NCBI GenBank assembly: GCA_003452695.1
Contig: DMNP01000319.1
Location: forward strand, 24,345-78,147
Length of the DNA stretch: 53,803 bases
Source of the DNA: Eggerthellaceae bacterium
GTDB taxonomy: Bacteria > Actinomycetota > Coriobacteriia > Coriobacteriales > Eggerthellaceae
Reading direction: 5' to 3'
Shown: positions 29,231 through 38,045 of the stretch, in pieces
Layout of the letters: each line of letters opens with the position of its first letter
Numbering within the stretch: the stretch's first letter is position 1
Notes under the pieces: model-generated
The model's database searches: none
Told to the model about the DNA's origin: nothing
Seen by the model: the letters and a program-made list of their open reading frames with translations, nothing else
Position numbers and translations under genes: made by a program

Positions 29231-32200
29231 ATGAGAAAGCTGTTGAAATCGGCGGCTTGCCTGGTGCTGGCGGCGATGACGTCGCTGTGCCTGGGAGCAG
29301 CGGCATTCGCCGCAGACCCGCACGATGGCGACCTGGCAGCAGGTTCAATCGAAACGCAGGATGCATCCCTGGAGGTGGGGCAGACTGTCGAAGTGGATTA
29401 CAAGGGCGAGCCCGTGGTCTACACCTTCACCGCCCCGGAGTCGGGCATGTACCGCTTCTACAGCACGGGAAACTATGATACTTATCTGAGCGTGTATGCC
29501 GATGCCGATGGGCAAGAGAACCTTGGTGGCAACGACGATGGAGGAGAAAGCACCAACTTCTCGCTAGAGCTCTATATCGGCAAAGGCAAGACGGTCTATC
29601 TCTACCCTCGTCTTCTCGAGGAAAGCGACTGGGGAACCTTTAAGTTCAAGGTTGTGGAAGGCCAAGACCTGGAAGTCACGAGCATAGAGGATTGGGTATC
29701 GCAGCTCGATTCCAATGCCTATTTGGAACGAGATGGATATCATTCACCCGTGTTCTCGCTGTACTACTCCTTAGGTGATACGAATATAACCCTGCAACAG
29801 GACGACGCGTTCACCGTTAGCGGGCTCATGCAATACGATAGCGAATCGCAAGAATACGTGCCGATAGAAGGCGACCCCTCCGGCAACGAGTACTACTACG
29901 TTACTTTGCAAGCCAAGGAGGGGGCACCGATAACCGGAGAACGTATCGAAGAGGTGTATGTAAGAGACTATCGAGATCTTTCTGAATGGTACGTATCTAT
30001 AGACGAAGATGCCTACATCGACAACGGCATTTATCATGCACCTGTCGTAAGCGTCTATCGAGGAGGGGACAGTAACACCGTATCCCTGACCGCAGGCGAG
30101 GACTATATCGTGGGGGATTGCGAGCAGTGGGATGATGACGCGGATGACTATGTACCGGTCGTCGGTGGTCCCACGGAACCAGGTGGATACTCTATTCAGA
30201 TAACCGCGAAGGAGGGAAGCGGCTATACCGGAACCTTGAGAGAATGGATAACCGTCAAAGATTACTCAGACCTGCAATACTGGCAATATGAAATCAGCGA
30301 AAGCGGCTACATCGATGTCGATGGCTTCCATGCTCCCCAGTTGTATCTGTACAAGACCTCGGCAGGCGAGAAAACGATACTAAACCAAGAGGGCAATTTC
30401 GTTCTAAAAGACTACGCCTATTGGGATGAAGGTGCCGAAACGTACAGGCCGGTAGAAGGAGTTCCCCAAGAAGCTGGGGATTACGAGGTAACGTTAAAAC
30501 CCGCGCAAGGGTCCTCTTACACCGGAACGAAGACAATCTCGCTATGGGTGAGCGATAGGCTCGACATCTCCAATTGGGGCACTGGGCGTATTGGGAATGC
30601 CTATATCAAGAAAGGGCAGTATATTGCGCCCACGTTCTATTTAGACAACTATGCAGGCGATCCGACCTATGAAGGCGAAACCTTCGAAATTGCCGGCTAC
30701 GAGAAGTACGACGAAAGCACCGATGAATACACAGCAGTAGAAGGCGATATCCAGCAAAGCGGAGATTACCGTGCTATCGCCACCGCTATCAACGGCTACA
30801 AGGGAGTTACTTACTTTAACTTCACCGTTGAAGATTACTCTGACATTGGCAATTGGAGCGGATGGGCTAGGGAAAACGCGTATCTAGAAGACGGAACCTA
30901 CCACGAAGCGGTTTTTACGTTGTACCGCTATGATTCAGAAAGTGAAGAATCGGTATACCTCGAACAAAACACCGACTTCCGCATAGCGGGCTACCGCTAT
31001 TGGGATGAAGAAGAGCAATCGTATTTAGCTGTGGAAGGCGTGCCAGCGACGGCGGGGAATTACGAAGCCATCCTCGAAGCGATAGAGGGTAGCGGCTATT
31101 CTGGCACGTATGAGGCTAGCTTCACCGTAGAAGACTACGCTTACCTCCAATATTGGACTCCCTCTTACGACGGGTCCTACATCGATTTCGATGGATTCCA
31201 CGATTTGGAAATCAGCCTCTACCGCTACAAGGGAGACGATAGGGTGAACCTGGTTCAGGACGTGGATTTCTTCGTAGACGGTTATCAGGTCTGGGACTAC
31301 GATACGGAAGCGTACGTCGCCCTTACAGGAAATCCCACGCAAGCGGGCGAATACCTGGTAACGCTGAAAGCTGCAGACGGGGCTTCGGTTACCGGCGTGA
31401 AAACGCTGGAAGTCGAAGTTGCCGATTATCGCGAATTGCAGTACTGGGATAGGAATTGGCAGGTTGCCTACATAGATTCCGATGGCTATCACGAACCGGA
31501 TTTCTACCTGTACCGCGACAAAGATGACAATCGCATATACCTAAGGCTCGGCGAGGATTTCGAGGTCGAGGGATACGAGCGCTACGATCTGGACGAAGAA
31601 AGGTACGTGGCGATAGATGGCAAGCCGACAACGTCGGGCAATTACCGGGCGACTCTGCGCGCGCTCGACACGGCAAGCGTTTCGGGTACGAATCAGATCT
31701 CGGTGGAAGTCTATGATTACAGCAAGCTGAACAATCTGGGTGGCCGCGTATCGCAGGACAGCTATATGGAAAACGGCGTTTTCCATGCCCCAACGTTCGT
31801 TCTAAGCTACTGCACGGACAACGTCAACGACGAGTATGTATACCTGACACAGGGAGTGGACTTCGAGATTGCAGGATATGCCCAATACGATTACGAACAG
31901 GACGAATACATCGACCTTCAAGGCAATCCGGCAACCGATGGCGATTACTACGCCAAGCTCGTACCGGTGGAAGGAAGCAAGTGGACGGGTGTGAAGTACT
32001 TCTCCTTCGTGGTGAACGATTACAGCAACTTGAAGTACTGGGATTACGACTATTCGGGTGGCGGCATTGATATTGATGGTTTCTACGAACCTATATTCGA
32101 ATTGTATCGCCGCGGTTCGAATTATGAGACTTTCTGGCTCGAGCAGGGCAAAGATTTCGAAATAAGCGCTTATGAGAAAATTACCTATGACTATGACGAC

Positions 32201-35200
32201 AACGAGCAGTACCTGCCAATCGAAGGCGCGCCGGAAGAGCCGGGTGAATATAGGGTAACCCTGTCAGCAACTGCTGGAGCTTCCGTAACAGGAACATTGA
32301 AGGTCAGCGTTTACATTTGTGATTACCATACGCTTAACAATTGGTACGCTAGCAGAAGCGGTGATGGTTACATAGAAGCGGGGGTGCTTCATGCCCCTAC
32401 GTTCCACCTGTATCATCCTGGCAAAAACGGAGACGTTCGCCTTGAAGAGGGGACTGATTTCGTAGTTGCTGCCTATGAACAAGAGGCTTGGGACAGTCAA
32501 CGGGGCGATTATTATTATATTGAATGCACTCCCGACAAAGCAGGTGAATACTATGCCCGCCTGGAACCGGCAAGCGGAAGCGCCTATACTGGAAGCAGGC
32601 ACGTTTGGTTTAAAGTAAACGATTACTCGGATCTCGCATGCTGGGACTTTACCCATAGCAGCCAGGCGTACATTGCCAATGGCGAATTCCATGCTCCTAC
32701 ACTCTACGCCTACCGTTACAACGGCGAAGACGACGAGGTGTATCTGAACCAAGGCGAAGATTTCACCATCGTTGGCTATAGGTCCTACGACGAGGATTTG
32801 GACGAATACGTGGATATGGAAGGCGTACCCAGCCAACCCGGCGCGTACATTGTCGTTTTGGAGGCAACTGATTCCGCGAAGGTGAAGGGCACGAAAGAAT
32901 ACCGAATTTACGTGCGTAACCGCGTGTCGAGCGATGCGACCTTGGCGGTCGGGTCGCCTGCAACGATTAGCATCGCGCAACGCGGCGACGAACATGTTCT
33001 TCCCTTCACGGCGGCTAAGGCGGGCGATTACACCTTCACGGTAGGAACCGAGGGCAACCTTTATAGAACAGTCTCTATCTACGACCACGCCGACAAGACT
33101 GGCTACATCGACGAAGCGTATTACGACGACGAGGATAGAGAAGCCTACGACTGCACGGTCTATCTGGAAAAGGACCAGACGGTATATCTGTTCTGTTCGC
33201 TTTCGATGTATTCCACCGGCAACATGACGGTAAGCGTCAGCTTCGCGGACACCACCGAGGTCACGGCCGAAGACAGGGCCGCCGCGCAGCAGGCCGCCGC
33301 GCAAATCGATGCGCTTGGTGCGATAACGTCGCTCGACCAGAAGGCGGCCGTCGTTGCTGCGCGCAACGCTTATGAAGCGCTCACCGACGTGCAGAAGGAC
33401 CTCGTTTCCAGCGATCAGCTGGACAAGCTGGAAGCAGCCGAGGCCGCGATAGCGCAGCTGCAAACAGCCGCCGACGGAGAGGCGGCAGACAAGAACACCG
33501 CAGCAGTCGTATCTGGGCAGATAGAGGCACTGGGCGCCATAACGTCGCTCGACCAGAAGGCAAGCGTCGTTGCCGCGCGCGCGGCATATACCGCCCTGTC
33601 CGACGCCCAGAAGGCATACGTTACCGCCGAGCAGCTGAAGGCACTCGAAGACGCCGAAGCGGCGATTGCCGAATTGCAGAAGCAGGAAGACACGCGCCTT
33701 GCAAACGGAGTGGCGGCGATCATCGCCGAACTGCCTGCAGCCGCCGACGTTAAGGCGTCGGATGCCGAGGCAATAACCAACGCCCTTACCGCGTATAACG
33801 CCCTGACCGACGCTCAGAAGGCTCTGCTGAACCCCGACGACGTTACCAAGTTGAACGCTGCAAGCGAAGCGTTGGCCGCTGTGACGAGCCCGGATGCCAT
33901 CGACAACGCGCAGGCAGCAAGCGTGTCCGAGGGAATAGCCAACCTTCCCGAAACCGTCGACCTTTCCCATGCCGATGCAATCGTGGCCATGCGCAACGCC
34001 TACAACGCCCTGACCGACACGCAGAAGGCAAAGGTGACCAACCTCACCCGCCTCGAAGCGGCCGAGCAGAGGATAGCCCTCCTTTCCAGCACCTTCACCA
34101 TCACGTTCAAGAACGACAACGGTGCCGTCCTTAGCACGGTCACTGCGGCCTACGGCACTATGCCGACGTACGCGGGTTCCACGCCGACCAAGGACGACGA
34201 CGCGCAGTATGCCTACACGTTCGCTGGCTGGACACCCGAGCTGGCGGCGGCAACGGCTAATGCGGAATACACGGCAACGTATAGCGCAGTACCGCACACC
34301 TTCGCCATAACCTGGAAGGACGAGGACGGCACGGTGCTCGCCACGACGACTGCGGAATACGGCGCCGTTCCCGCATATGAAGGCCCTGCGCCTACGAAGG
34401 CAAGCGATGCGCGGTACTCCTACACGTTCGCCGGTTGGTCGCCCGAGCTGGCGGCGGCAACGGCTAATGCCGAATACACGGCCCAGTACACGAGCGCGAC
34501 AAGGGCCTATGCCATCACATGGGCGAACGAGGACGGCACCGTGCTCGCCTCCGACAACGTGGAATACGGCGCTCTGCCTGCATACAAGGGCGCTACGCCC
34601 ACGAAGGCGGCCGATGCCCAGTTCACCTACGAGTTCAGCGGTTGGTCGCCGAGCGTGGCAAAGGTAACGGGTGCTGCGACCTACATCGCCACCTTCAAGG
34701 CAACTTCGAAAGTGCTGCCGGTAGGGAAAACGGTTAAATCGGGAGCTGCAACCTACAAGGTTACCAAGAGCGGCGCGGCACCTGAAGTCGCTCTGAGCAG
34801 CGTGGCCGCTTCCGTCAAGTCCGGTATCCCTGCCAGCATCACAATCAACGGGGTGTCGTACAAGGTAACCTCCATTGCGAAGAACGCCTTCAAGGGCAAC
34901 AAGAAGCTGACGAAGGCAGTCGTTAGCAAGAGCGTGAAGAGCATCGGCGCGGGCGCCTTCCAGAACTGCAAGAAACTGAAGAAGGCCACCATCGGCGCCT
35001 CGGTGAAGACCATCGGCAAGAACGCCTTCAAGGGCTGCGCCAAGCTGAAGACCATCACGGTGAAGAGCGGCAACCTGAACAAGGCAGCCATCAAGAACAT
35101 GCTGAAGGGCTCGAAGATAACGACCATCAAGCTCAGCGGCAAGGCAGCCAAGGCCAAGAAGGCCCTGTACAAGAAGTACGCCGGCAAGAAGGTCGTCGTG

Positions 35201-35206
35201 AAGTAA
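29231..35206 (+). CDS. Giant secreted multidomain repeat protein, probable adhesin
   Basis: The 1,991-residue protein follows GGAG at 6 nt. It has a signal peptide (KLLKSAACLVLAAMTSLCLG, cleavage near AFA-ADP), a PPC-like beta domain (about 45-145), eleven repeats of about 97 residues (147-1235), a second PPC-like domain (1235-1343), four helical repeats of about 65-70 residues (1343-1620), three InlB-B/Listeria-Bacteroides-type repeats ending in FAGW (1622-1823), and a C-terminal BspA-like leucine-rich region (NAFKGNKKLTKAVV...). No LPXTG motif or C-terminal membrane anchor is seen, so it is secreted or held non-covalently, perhaps through the basic LRR tail. A role in adhesion is inferred from architecture. 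It stands alone, with a hairpin 33 bp after its stop. Confidence 0.9.
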   Translation: MRKLLKSAACLVLAAMTSLCLGAAAFAADPHDGDLAAGSIETQDASLEVGQTVEVDYKGEPVVYTFTAPESGMYRFYSTGNYDTYLSVYADADGQENLGGNDDGGESTNFSLELYIGKGKTVYLYPRLLEESDWGTFKFKVVEGQDLEVTSIEDWVSQLDSNAYLERDGYHSPVFSLYYSLGDTNITLQQDDAFTVSGLMQYDSESQEYVPIEGDPSGNEYYYVTLQAKEGAPITGERIEEVYVRDYRDLSEWYVSIDEDAYIDNGIYHAPVVSVYRGGDSNTVSLTAGEDYIVGDCEQWDDDADDYVPVVGGPTEPGGYSIQITAKEGSGYTGTLREWITVKDYSDLQYWQYEISESGYIDVDGFHAPQLYLYKTSAGEKTILNQEGNFVLKDYAYWDEGAETYRPVEGVPQEAGDYEVTLKPAQGSSYTGTKTISLWVSDRLDISNWGTGRIGNAYIKKGQYIAPTFYLDNYAGDPTYEGETFEIAGYEKYDESTDEYTAVEGDIQQSGDYRAIATAINGYKGVTYFNFTVEDYSDIGNWSGWARENAYLEDGTYHEAVFTLYRYDSESEESVYLEQNTDFRIAGYRYWDEEEQSYLAVEGVPATAGNYEAILEAIEGSGYSGTYEASFTVEDYAYLQYWTPSYDGSYIDFDGFHDLEISLYRYKGDDRVNLVQDVDFFVDGYQVWDYDTEAYVALTGNPTQAGEYLVTLKAADGASVTGVKTLEVEVADYRELQYWDRNWQVAYIDSDGYHEPDFYLYRDKDDNRIYLRLGEDFEVEGYERYDLDEERYVAIDGKPTTSGNYRATLRALDTASVSGTNQISVEVYDYSKLNNLGGRVSQDSYMENGVFHAPTFVLSYCTDNVNDEYVYLTQGVDFEIAGYAQYDYEQDEYIDLQGNPATDGDYYAKLVPVEGSKWTGVKYFSFVVNDYSNLKYWDYDYSGGGIDIDGFYEPIFELYRRGSNYETFWLEQGKDFEISAYEKITYDYDDNEQYLPIEGAPEEPGEYRVTLSATAGASVTGTLKVSVYICDYHTLNNWYASRSGDGYIEAGVLHAPTFHLYHPGKNGDVRLEEGTDFVVAAYEQEAWDSQRGDYYYIECTPDKAGEYYARLEPASGSAYTGSRHVWFKVNDYSDLACWDFTHSSQAYIANGEFHAPTLYAYRYNGEDDEVYLNQGEDFTIVGYRSYDEDLDEYVDMEGVPSQPGAYIVVLEATDSAKVKGTKEYRIYVRNRVSSDATLAVGSPATISIAQRGDEHVLPFTAAKAGDYTFTVGTEGNLYRTVSIYDHADKTGYIDEAYYDDEDREAYDCTVYLEKDQTVYLFCSLSMYSTGNMTVSVSFADTTEVTAEDRAAAQQAAAQIDALGAITSLDQKAAVVAARNAYEALTDVQKDLVSSDQLDKLEAAEAAIAQLQTAADGEAADKNTAAVVSGQIEALGAITSLDQKASVVAARAAYTALSDAQKAYVTAEQLKALEDAEAAIAELQKQEDTRLANGVAAIIAELPAAADVKASDAEAITNALTAYNALTDAQKALLNPDDVTKLNAASEALAAVTSPDAIDNAQAASVSEGIANLPETVDLSHADAIVAMRNAYNALTDTQKAKVTNLTRLEAAEQRIALLSSTFTITFKNDNGAVLSTVTAAYGTMPTYAGSTPTKDDDAQYAYTFAGWTPELAAATANAEYTATYSAVPHTFAITWKDEDGTVLATTTAEYGAVPAYEGPAPTKASDARYSYTFAGWSPELAAATANAEYTAQYTSATRAYAITWANEDGTVLASDNVEYGALPAYKGATPTKAADAQFTYEFSGWSPSVAKVTGAATYIATFKATSKVLPVGKTVKSGAATYKVTKSGAAPEVALSSVAASVKSGIPASITINGVSYKVTSIAKNAFKGNKKLTKAVVSKSVKSIGAGAFQNCKKLKKATIGASVKTIGKNAFKGCAKLKTITVKSGNLNKAAIKNMLKGSKITTIKLSGKAAKAKKALYKKYAGKKVVVK
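29671..32935 (+). repeat. Eleven tandem repeats of about 97 codons
   Basis: Each unit runs from a Y-I/L-x-x-D/N-G-x-Y/F-H-x-P start through a [DN]F-x-I-x-G-Y block, a G-x-P-x-x-x-G-x-Y turn and a TG-x-x-x beta strand, to a closing D-Y-[SR]-[DE]-L-x-x-W. Units differ clearly in sequence, so the array is old and not prone to slippage. The pattern suggests an all-beta, immunoglobulin-like domain that I cannot match to a named family. Confidence 0.85.
33260..34090 (+). repeat. Four helical repeats of about 65-70 codons
   Basis: Each unit carries A-I-x-A-L...V-x-A-A-R-x-A-Y-x-A-L-[TS]-D-x-Q-K followed by L-x-x-A-E-x-A-I. This resembles small three-helix modules of Gram-positive surface proteins (FIVAR/GA-like). 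The first two units share the stretch ITSLDQKA and are the closest pair. Confidence 0.8.
34095..34700 (+). repeat. Three InlB-B-type repeats
   Basis: Units begin ITFKNDNG, ITWKDEDG and ITWANEDG and end with a [FS]-[AS]-G-W-[TS]-P tail plus A-x-Y-x-A-x-[YF]. This is the Listeria-Bacteroides repeat (InlB B-repeat) pattern of about 65-70 residues, common in extracellular stalks. Confidence 0.8.
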
Positions 35207-35238
35207 GCCAAAGCTAGGCAATCGAGCAACAGGAACCT

Positions 35239-35265
35239 GGAGGACCCCGCATGCCGGGGTCCTCC
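35239..35265 (+). terminator. Hairpin after the giant repeat protein
   Basis: GGAGGACCCCG (35239-35249) pairs perfectly with 35255-35265 around a 5-nt loop, 33 bp after the stop codon. There is no T-tract. Confidence 0.6.
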
Positions 35266-35458
35266 CGCTATGAAGCGCTGCAGGTCCTCGGTTCGAATCC
35301 TTGCCTGTCTCACGGGATGGCTGCCTGCATGGCCTATCACGTGCAGCGTAATGTCAGCGCGGTTAACGACCTGCTCGCAGAACGGACCAACTGCTGGTAA
35401 TCGCCCACGACGGCGTTTGCGCTTCCGGCTGCTACAATCAGCAGGAGGAGGTTTCGAT

Positions 35459-36439
35459 ATGGCGAAACATACCGAAGCGGATGCCGCCTATCGGCCGGCG
35501 CAGGCGGGAGAGCAACGCAAAGCTGGCGGGGGCGTCGTGGCAGCCGTCGTTGCCTTCGGCGTGCTCGCGTTGCTCGTCGGCGCATGCGCTGCCGTGGTGG
35601 TGCTGCAGCCGCCTTGGGCGCAGGGCGTGCTCGGCGCTCTTCACCTTTCGCAGGCAACGACGGCGCGCAGCTCGCATGCAGCTACGGGCGCGTCTGCGGG
35701 TTTCCAGAGCATGGGCGACCGCATGCCCGATGCTCAGGAGCTTACGGCAATTCAGGATAAGCGCGACCGCGACAAGCAGACGCCCCTCATCGCGCGCTGT
35801 GCTGGCGTGGACCTGCGCAGCGCCATAGCGCCTGCCGACATAACGGGCGTGCTTTTCCACCAGGCTTCGTACGAATACGCCCTGCCGCTGGAAACCGAGC
35901 TTCCCGACGCCGACTACGAAACCGTGGCTGCCGAGCGGCAGATCCGGGTGAATCGCGAACAACAGGGCGGAGAATGGCTGGATGCCGATGCCCTGCACCT
36001 GTGGCGCACGACCGACAACACCACCATGGACACGTCCATCGACCTCGGTGCCCTGCCGGGTGCGACCGTGTTCTCGCCCGTCGACGGAACGGTCGTGCTC
36101 GTGAAGGACTACCTGTTGTACGACGAGATGCCCGACATCGAAATCCACATCCAACCCGAGGGCCGGGCAGACCTGGATTGCGTGCTCATCCACACGACCG
36201 ACCCCGTGGTGAAGGCGGGCGACCAGGTGCGCGCGGGTCTTACGCCGCTTTCGAAGGTGCGCGACATCGAAGCAGACCTGACCGACGTGCAGCTGGGCTT
36301 CTTCACGCCCGAAGGCGTCGGCGGCAACCATACGCACGTGCAGGTGAACGATGCCAACTTCCCCGACTACCGCGAAAAGAAGCTGGATGAGGGCGGACAG
36401 GACGAAACCGCGCCAACAGAACAAGAAGAGCCGCAGTGA
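35459..36439 (+). CDS. Membrane-anchored M23-like (LytM-fold) protein, probably inactive
   Basis: The 326-residue protein starts at an ATG after AGGAGG; a TACAAT (35433-35438) may be its -10. A polar N-terminus precedes one membrane segment (about 29-50), placing the rest outside. The region GATVFSPVDGTVVLVKDYLLYD...VKAGDQVRAGLTPLSKV...GGNHTHVQVND follows the course of an M23 peptidase domain, ending with the H-x-H motif. The first zinc-ligand block (H-x3-D) is not seen, so I infer a degenerate LytM domain that may activate an amidase or bind peptidoglycan. The C-terminus is acidic. No operon partner is evident. Confidence 0.7.
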   Translation: MAKHTEADAAYRPAQAGEQRKAGGGVVAAVVAFGVLALLVGACAAVVVLQPPWAQGVLGALHLSQATTARSSHAATGASAGFQSMGDRMPDAQELTAIQDKRDRDKQTPLIARCAGVDLRSAIAPADITGVLFHQASYEYALPLETELPDADYETVAAERQIRVNREQQGGEWLDADALHLWRTTDNTTMDTSIDLGALPGATVFSPVDGTVVLVKDYLLYDEMPDIEIHIQPEGRADLDCVLIHTTDPVVKAGDQVRAGLTPLSKVRDIEADLTDVQLGFFTPEGVGGNHTHVQVNDANFPDYREKKLDEGGQDETAPTEQEEPQ

Positions 36440-36514
36440 CCGGGCTACAATCCGCTGGCGAAGCCTCCGCTGCTATCGTAACAGCGATGCCGACAGAAAG
36501 TTTCTGACCGATAA

Positions 36515-36964
36515 TCACTCCATCCCCCTCTTCAGTATCTCGATATAGTCGCGGTACGAGTACACGCGATTTCTGGATGCATCGGAGGTCTTTTCAAGGA
36601 TACCAAAATCGACGAGTGCGTTCACCTGCTTGGAAACGGTGTTGTAGCTCAGGCCGAGCGATGTGCTTGCGTTGGCAATGGAGAGTATCGGGCGCTTTTC
36701 AGCGTAATCGAATACCATGCGAAGGGTGTCCTTCGACCTATTCGTACGGGGCAGCAATGATTCGTTCTTGCAGTGAAGCCGTCGAAGGCTCTCTATCGAG
36801 GACACGGCGTCGTCGGCCGCTTCATTCACGGCCTCGAGGAAGAACTTCACCCGTTGCTCGTAGTTGCCGCTTCGCCTTACCTCCGACATCCTGTCGTAGT
36901 ATTCAACTCGGTTCTTTTTCAGGAAATAGGAGACGTAGGCAACCGGCTTGTCCAACAGGCTCTT
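36515..36964 (-). pseudogene. Remnant of a Fic-domain protein (C-terminal part only)
   Basis: About 150 codons match the C-terminal part of Fic/DOC-type proteins: LLDKPVAYVSYFLKKNRVEYYD, then a helical stretch RVKFFLEAVNEAADDAVSS, then a winged helix with SLGLSYNTVSKQVNALVDFGI. The catalytic HPFxDGNGR loop and everything before it are missing. The frame stays open to 37342, but its upstream part reads as non-protein-like (Arg/Pro-rich) and overlaps the start of the next gene. I infer 5' deletion of a fic gene. The winged helix might still be expressed as a small regulator. Confidence 0.65.
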
Positions 36965-37320
36965 TCCTGGCGAAAAGTTCCGTACATCCGCGATCCTTGG
37001 CGCCTTCGATACCGTACAAGGGCATTTCCTGCCACGGTTCCCGGCTCTGTATCGTCCAGCCTCCGCGAAGGATCCGCTGGCGCGTGGTGTGGCGGTCCGG
37101 TAAGGAAAGGCCCCGTCCGTCCGGGTGTGCCGGTGGCGCGCATAGGGTTCGCCAGTCCTGCTGCGACTGTGGGCAGCATGGGCCAAGGGCGGATCGAGAC
37201 GGAATCGAGACGGGCCCGTTATGGGCGAGAGGCGTTGGGAATATAGCATCCTACAAGCCAGAATTCCTGGGCTTGCGCTATCATTATCCGTGCGTATCCG
37301 CGCCGATAGGGGAGACAACA
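36965..37320. other. Intergenic region, decayed fic 5' side
   Basis: No gene, RNA or clear promoter is seen. The stretch should hold the promoter of the DUF47 gene; TATCAT at 37279-37284 is a weak -10 candidate. No trace of the Fic catalytic motif was found in any frame here. Confidence 0.4.
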
Positions 37321-37949
37321 TGGCCAAGAAGAACAAGTTCAACTATTTCGATGCGTTCGAGCAGCAGGTCGACATCGCTTCGGAGGAAGCCGATTTGCTC
37401 GTGGAGGCAATAGAGAATTTCAAGGACGCGGAAAGCTTGCGCGACGTCTTGGACCGGGCCCACGAAATAGAGCATCGCGGCGACATGGTGAACCACGAAA
37501 TAAGGACGAGCGTCTCCATCGACTTCATCACGCCGTTCGACCGCGAGGACATCATCGAATTGGCAAACGACCTGGACGACGTCATCGACATGATAGAAGG
37601 CGTCATCCAGCGGTTCTACATGTTCGACGTGCATTTCATGCATCCGCGCGCCATGGAGTTCGCAAAGGTAATCCAGAAGAGCCTGAAGGCCCTGCGAAAA
37701 TCCATGGGGTCGTTCCGCGAATTCAAGAAGGTGAAGAAGATCCGCGCCATGGTCGAGGACGTGAACAACCAGGAAGAGACGGCCGACGCCATGTACGTGG
37801 AGGCCATACGCGAGCTGTACACGACCGATGCGGAAAACGCCGTGCGCGTGGAGGTCTGGTCGCGCCTGTTCGATCGCTTGGAGGCCATCTGCGACGCCAC
37901 CAAGACGGTTGCCGACACGATGTCGACCATCATGCTGAAGAACGTGTAG
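37321..37949 (+). CDS. DUF47/PhoU-like protein
   Basis: The 209-residue, all-helical protein starts at an ATG after GGGGAG. EIEHRGDMVNHEIRTSV and TPFDREDIIELANDLDDVIDMIE are the typical DUF47 (PhoU_div) signature, with E/D-x3-D metal-binding positions. Family members usually sit next to a Pit-type phosphate transporter and modulate it. No transporter is present here, so its partner is unknown. It lies 96 bp upstream of the aspartate kinase gene; co-transcription is possible but not shown. Confidence 0.88.
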
Positions 37950-38045
37950 CCCACAGCGCCGCCGGTCGTGCGGCAATGCTCTGGCTACCTGCGTGCACGT
38001 TGAATGTTCAAAGGGAAACGAAGCCAATAGATATGGAATCCGACT

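Noticed and set aside
32264..35221. Minus-strand frame of 985 codons
   Set aside because: Antisense to the giant repeat protein, whose domains and signal peptide are clear.
35275..35315. tRNA-like T-arm (GGTTCGAATCC) followed by an acceptor-like end
   Set aside because: No matching D-arm, anticodon arm or acceptor 5' half upstream, and the T-stem pairs poorly; at most a tRNA fragment or attachment-site relic.
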